Shown piece after piece: positions 5,720 to 8,047 of a DNA stretch of 8,047 nucleotides. A program made the translations under genes and the position numbers. The notes below the pieces were generated by a model that did not search any database, was not told the DNA's origin, and saw nothing but the letters and a program-made list of their open reading frames with translations. The stretch comes from Bryobacteraceae bacterium (GTDB lineage Bacteria > Acidobacteriota > Terriglobia > Bryobacterales > Bryobacteraceae), in assembly GCA_030039005.1 (NCBI GenBank), contig JASHQT010000643.1, positions 1 to 8,047 of the forward strand, written 5' to 3'. Positions within the stretch are counted from its first letter, which is position 1. Every line of letters begins with the position of its first letter.

Positions 5720-6517
5720 TCACTCCGTCGCTAGCACGGCGTCCACGCCTCTGGATTCTTCTTCAATCAACTGCCAGATAGCGTCCTCCAGCTCCAGGAA
5801 CCGCGGTTCCCGCTTCAGGTTCAAGGCACGCGGACGTCCGAAAGGAACCTGGAAAACATCTTTCAGGCGCCCGGGCCGGGAACTCATGACTGCTACGCGG
5901 TCCGCCAGGTAAATTGCCTCGTTGATCTGGTGCGTGATGAACAGCACCGTTTTCCGGGCGGTAGCCCAAATCTTCAGCAGCTCGGCCTGCATGAACTCGC
6001 GCGTTTGGGCGTCCAGCGCCGCGAACGGTTCATCCATCAGCAATACGACCGGATCCGCCGCCAGCGCCCTGGCCAGATTGACGCGCTGTTGCATGCCGCC
6101 GGAAAGCTCCGAAGGATAGTGCCGCTCAAACCCGCCCAGGCCCACCAGCTTAATGAAATAGGCGGCGCGTTCCGCCATGGTCGCTTTGTCGAACCGCCGC
6201 TGCAACTCCATTCCGTAGCGAACATTTCCGGCGATCGTGCGCCAGGGCAGCAGGCTGGAATGCTGAAACACGACGGCGCGATCGATTCCCGGTCCGTCGA
6301 TTTTGCGGCCGTCGATCGATACCGAACCTTCATCGTACGGTAGAAGCCCGGCGATAATGTTCAGCAGCGAAGTTTTGCCGCAGCCGCTGGGTCCGACGAT
6401 GGCCAGAAACTCGCCGTCGGACACTGACAACGATACATCGACCAGCGCAGGTGCGTCCCTGCCTTCGCGTTCGAGCCAGTAATTCTTGGAGACGTGATCG
6501 ACTTCCAGCTTCCGCAT
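5720..6517 (-). CDS. ABC transporter ATP-binding protein, SsuB/TauB/NrtD-like
   Basis: Encodes 265 residues, the nucleotide-binding subunit that powers import at the inner membrane. All ABC motifs are present: Walker A 'GPSGCGKTS' (42-50), Q-loop Q85 in 'VVFQHSSLLPW', signature 'LSGGMQQR' (138-145), Walker B 'VVLLMDEP' (157-164) with catalytic E163, D-loop 'ALDA' and switch H196 in 'FITHQINEA'. The 'LLPW' after the Q-loop and 'HQINEAIYLADR' are typical of the nitrate/taurine/sulfonate class. The frame is open up to 6595, but the extra 26 codons overlap the end of the SBP2 gene and read as basic, non-homologous sequence. The ATG at 6517, giving 'MRKLEVDHVSKNY', is the family-like start, 10 nt after the SBP2 stop. 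No clear Shine-Dalgarno is seen there, so translation may be coupled. The permease gene follows by 6 nt. Confidence 0.92.
   Translation of the reverse strand: MRKLEVDHVSKNYWLEREGRDAPALVDVSLSVSDGEFLAIVGPSGCGKTSLLNIIAGLLPYDEGSVSIDGRKIDGPGIDRAVVFQHSSLLPWRTIAGNVRYGMELQRRFDKATMAERAAYFIKLVGLGGFERHYPSELSGGMQQRVNLARALAADPVVLLMDEPFAALDAQTREFMQAELLKIWATARKTVLFITHQINEAIYLADRVAVMSSRPGRLKDVFQVPFGRPRALNLKREPRFLELEDAIWQLIEEESRGVDAVLATE
5723..5726 (-). promoter_or_regulatory. Ribosome binding site of the permease gene
   Basis: GGAG on the minus strand, 9 nt before the permease ATG (5713), lies just inside the end of the ATPase gene. It supports the ATG chosen and indicates independent initiation, unlike the coupled starts further downstream. 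Confidence 0.55.
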
Positions 6518-6527
6518 GCTACAGCAC

Positions 6528-7562
6528 TTACCGGAAGGCCGCTTTGGCTTTGCGGCTCTCCTCAGCCTTGATCTCCGGTCCAAAAGTCGCTTCAAAAAAT
6601 CCTTGTTTCACCAGATGCTCCACGTAACTATTGTCGATCACTTGGTGGAAGTTGTAGGCCTTCATTCGCGCCGCGATTTGCGGGTCCGACTGCTGGTTGA
6701 TAATGGACTTTACCGCGCCGGCCAGTACGAACGGAACCCTTTCGAACGCCTGCGGCTTGGCGTATAGATCGTAGACGCGCGCTACTTCATCCGGCTGCGC
6801 CGCCTTATCGTACTTCAAGAACGTCTGAACCGCGAACGGCTTATCGTCGTAGAAGCGCTTGATGGCTTCCGTTTGCGCCTGAAGCAGCTTCAGCGGCAAC
6901 TGGGGATCGGCCGCGACCTCGCTCTTCTTCATCAGGTAGCCGGTCGACGCGAAAATCTCCGGATGCTCGGCGAGATTTGCCAGCGTCTTAAAACCCTCGT
7001 CTTCGATTTTGAAGTACGCCGGGGCGGTCAGCAGCGTCGCTTCGACGCGACCGCTAGTGAGGGCGGCGGCGCGCCCGTTCACATCAGTGCCAACCGGGAT
7101 CCATTGCACGTCGCGCGCCGACATTCCGGATTTCGATAGGAGCGCGAGCAGGTACTGGTAGGGCGCGTCGCCCACCTGCCCAATGGCGATGCGTTTGCCT
7201 TTCAGTTCCTTGATGCTCCCGATGTTCTTGGCAGCCATCAGGGCGAAGACGCCGCGGTTGAGCGAACTGCCGATGAGCACCATCGATCCGTCTTTCGAGG
7301 CTGCCTGCATCAACTGTTCGAGCGAAGAGTTCACCATCTGCGCCTCGCCGCTCACCAGCATCGCGATGCCAGCAGGCATCACGCCGAAGGTCAGCGTGAC
7401 GTCCAATCCGTATTTGCTGTAGTAGCCGCCTTCTTTCGCCAGAAACAGCGGCCAGTTGGATCCGCTGCGATTCGGATAATTGATGGTAATCTTCTGCTGT
7501 GCCGGAGCATGGATTGCGCACATTGCGGACATGAGCGATAGCAGGCAGACTTGAAGTTTCAT
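6528..7562 (-). CDS. ABC transporter substrate-binding protein, NMT1/SsuA/TauA-like (SBP2)
   Basis: Encodes 344 residues and is first in the - strand operon. A signal peptide is clear: K2, a hydrophobic core at about 5-17, and 'APA' at 19-21 before Q22; C15 is not in a lipobox, so it should be a soluble periplasmic protein. The mature part matches SBP1 almost without gaps; shared blocks include 'ITINYP', 'FLAKEGGYY', 'PAGIAMLVSGEAQM', 'RDVQWIP' and 'VIDNS'. By eye roughly half the residues are identical, so the two are duplicates or close paralogues that may bind related ligands. A strong AAGGAG ribosome binding site (7570-7575, 7 nt spacing) fixes the start. The ATPase and permease genes follow directly, so this is the transporter's dedicated binding protein. 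The general class is certain; the ligand, presumably an aromatic carboxylate, is inferred from the dioxygenase, hydratase and aldolase genes around it. Confidence 0.9.
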   Translation of the reverse strand: MKLQVCLLSLMSAMCAIHAPAQQKITINYPNRSGSNWPLFLAKEGGYYSKYGLDVTLTFGVMPAGIAMLVSGEAQMVNSSLEQLMQAASKDGSMVLIGSSLNRGVFALMAAKNIGSIKELKGKRIAIGQVGDAPYQYLLALLSKSGMSARDVQWIPVGTDVNGRAAALTSGRVEATLLTAPAYFKIEDEGFKTLANLAEHPEIFASTGYLMKKSEVAADPQLPLKLLQAQTEAIKRFYDDKPFAVQTFLKYDKAAQPDEVARVYDLYAKPQAFERVPFVLAGAVKSIINQQSDPQIAARMKAYNFHQVIDNSYVEHLVKQGFFEATFGPEIKAEESRKAKAAFR

Positions 7563-7569
7563 GCGCGTG

Positions 7570-7575
7570 CTCCTT
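7570..7575 (-). promoter_or_regulatory. Strong ribosome binding site of SBP2
   Basis: AAGGAG on the minus strand, 7 nt before the ATG at 7562. It is the best Shine-Dalgarno of the - strand operon and fits the abundant expression expected of a periplasmic binding protein. Confidence 0.8.
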
Positions 7576-7683
7576 GCATAAAGCTAAGCTTGAAAGGGTT
7601 TTCCAAACCTTCGCGGCCTTTCATTCTTTTCACTCCCGCTCGTACATTCTATCCGAAGCGCCGAGCCCCGGAGGTTTCTGGCG

Positions 7684-7857
7684 ATGGGCATCCGTCCATT
7701 AGGAACAATATTCCTCGACGAAGGAGCGGGCTTCTTGCATGATCGGGAGAACCGGGCCGAAAGTGTCACTATGTCCCTATGGAACGTTTCCGTTACCGGT
7801 GTGTCCGGACCGGACGAGGAAATATTCGCCTTTGAAATTTTTGCGCCCCACGGTTGA
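7684..7857 (+). CDS. Possible small acidic protein (57 aa), unproven
   Basis: An ATG at 7684 opens a frame of 57 codons ending at TGA 7855-7857. A GGAGG at 7670-7674 lies 9 nt before it, good spacing for a ribosome binding site. The peptide starts 'MGIRPLGTIFLDEGAGF', has a hydrophobic/acidic C-terminal half ('GPDEEIFAFEIFAPHG') and no signal peptide or recognisable domain. Against it: the stop overlaps the candidate -35 box of the M24 gene, codon use includes TTA and ATA unlike the neighbours, and such short frames arise by chance in GC-rich DNA. I recognise no homologue. It is listed as a candidate only. Confidence 0.2.
   Translation: MGIRPLGTIFLDEGAGFLHDRENRAESVTMSLWNVSVTGVSGPDEEIFAFEIFAPHG
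7787..7822. repeat. Interrupted inverted repeat upstream of the M24 gene
   Basis: Outer arms TTTCC (7787-7791) and GGAAA (7818-7822), and inner arms CCGGT (7796-7800) and ACCGG (7809-7813), are complementary and nested, separated by a symmetric 4+4 nt mismatch and an 8-nt loop. It lies just upstream of the candidate -35 at 7854, a reasonable place for a regulator site. It also lies inside the doubtful small ORF. The arms are seen; function is speculative. Confidence 0.25.
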
Positions 7858-7883
7858 CAGGCCCGCGCGCTCTCTGATGAACT
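7854..7883 (+). promoter_or_regulatory. Candidate sigma-70 promoter of the M24 gene
   Basis: A perfect TTGACA -35 hexamer at 7854-7859 is followed after 18 nt by TGAACT (7878-7883), a weak -10 matching 3 of 6 consensus positions. Transcription would begin near 7890, leaving a short leader with the ribosome binding site at 7897-7903. The -35 is convincing; the -10 is not. Confidence 0.35.
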
Positions 7884-7896
7884 AAGCAATTCCAAC

Positions 7897-7903
7897 GGGA
7901 GGA
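7897..7903 (+). promoter_or_regulatory. Ribosome binding site that decides a TTG start
   Basis: GGGAGGA ends 5 nt before a TTG at 7909. No ATG or GTG codon in that frame lies at suitable distance, so this strong Shine-Dalgarno is the main reason for calling the TTG as the start of the M24 gene. Confidence 0.65.
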
Positions 7904-7908
7904 TATCT

Positions 7909-8047
7909 TTGGCAAACGTCGGCGCCGTAGGTTTGGATTGGCAGCAGCGCGTCAATTGGGAGCGGTTGCGGAAATACCGTCTGGAGCGGGCGCGCGAACG
8001 CATGAAGGCGCACGGTCTGGGCGCGCTGCTGCTGATGTATGACGAAA
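7909..8047 (+). CDS. Xaa-Pro peptidase / creatinase-family (M24) protein, N-terminal part, 3' truncated
   Basis: Forty-six codons are visible from a TTG start before the window ends. The sequence 'VNWERLRKYRLERARERM' followed by 'KAHGLGALLLMYDE' has the pattern of the creatinase/prolidase N-terminal domain (typically 'R..R....M...GLDALLL.....N..Y'), which precedes the metal-binding pita-bread domain in Xaa-Pro aminopeptidases, creatinases and DMSP-lyase-like DddP proteins. The catalytic domain is outside the window, so peptidase activity cannot be judged. It is transcribed away from the importer operon, with its own promoter-like TTGACA. M24-family proteins often occur in catabolic clusters of this kind, but a role here is conjecture. 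Confidence 0.65.
   Translation, partial: MANVGAVGLDWQQRVNWERLRKYRLERARERMKAHGLGALLLMYDE

Larger units (their letters stand above)
7563..7908. other. Divergent intergenic region between SBP2 and the M24 gene
   Basis: This 346-nt stretch separates the leftward importer operon from the rightward M24 gene and must hold both control regions. Leftward: the AAGGAG of SBP2, a short near-palindrome AAGCT-a-AGCTT at 7581-7591, and a minus-strand TAGAAT at 7646-7651 that could be a -10 box but has no convincing -35. Rightward: TTGACA at 7854-7859 and a GGGAGGA ribosome binding site. In between are a possible small ORF (7684-7857) and a patchy inverted repeat (7787-7822). No tRNA, insertion sequence or clear terminator is seen. 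No regulator gene lies in the window, so any transcription factor acts from elsewhere. Confidence 0.6.

Noticed and set aside
6518..6595. 26-codon N-terminal extension of the ATPase
   Set aside because: It overlaps the end of the SBP2 gene and reads as basic sequence without homology; family proteins begin near 'MRKLEVDHVSKNY'.
7584..8003. 139-codon open frame on the - strand over the intergenic region and the M24 start
   Set aside because: It would overlap the supported M24 N-terminus and the promoter region; the translation is low-complexity Arg/Ser/Pro-rich with no family resemblance.

Overview
The window is GC-rich bacterial DNA whose third codon positions are mostly G or C. The truncated gene at the left edge resembles the C-terminal end of a hypothetical protein family that, from memory, is abundant in Acidobacteriota (Solibacter/Bryobacter-like genomes). 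I therefore lean towards a soil acidobacterium. This rests on recognition by eye, not on a search.

Layout: (1) 3-347, + strand, the C-terminal end of that hypothetical gene. (2) 348-576, an intergenic region with a perfect TATAAT box and a cluster of TTTGCG/CGCAAA inverted repeats. (3) 577-3617, + strand, a three-gene operon: a LigJ-type amidohydrolase-fold hydratase, an exported NMT1/SsuA-like substrate-binding protein (SBP1), and a LigB-type extradiol dioxygenase. (4) 3622-7562, - strand, a five-gene operon read towards the first one: a second substrate-binding protein (SBP2), an ABC ATPase, an ABC permease, and two tandem RraA/HMG-aldolase-fold proteins. The permease/RraA2 and RraA2/RraA1 junctions are 4-nt ATGA overlaps. 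(5) 7563-7908, an intergenic region holding both outward control regions and one possible small ORF. (6) 7909-8047, + strand, the start of an Xaa-Pro peptidase/creatinase-family (M24) gene.

The two convergent operons, whose stop codons are 4 nt apart, look like two halves of one catabolic locus. In the known gallate / protocatechuate-4,5-cleavage route, a LigB-type dioxygenase opens the ring to 4-oxalomesaconate, LigJ hydrates it to 4-carboxy-4-hydroxy-2-oxoadipate, and an RraA-fold aldolase splits that into pyruvate and oxaloacetate. All three enzyme types are present, together with an importer that has two similar binding proteins. I infer uptake and meta-cleavage of an aromatic acid (gallate-like or another polyhydroxybenzoate); the true substrate is not readable from the sequence. 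Points of interest are the Gln in place of the second metal-ligand His in the dioxygenase, the loss of the catalytic-motif Asp in one of the two RraA proteins, the paired binding proteins, and the repeat-rich leader of the first operon.
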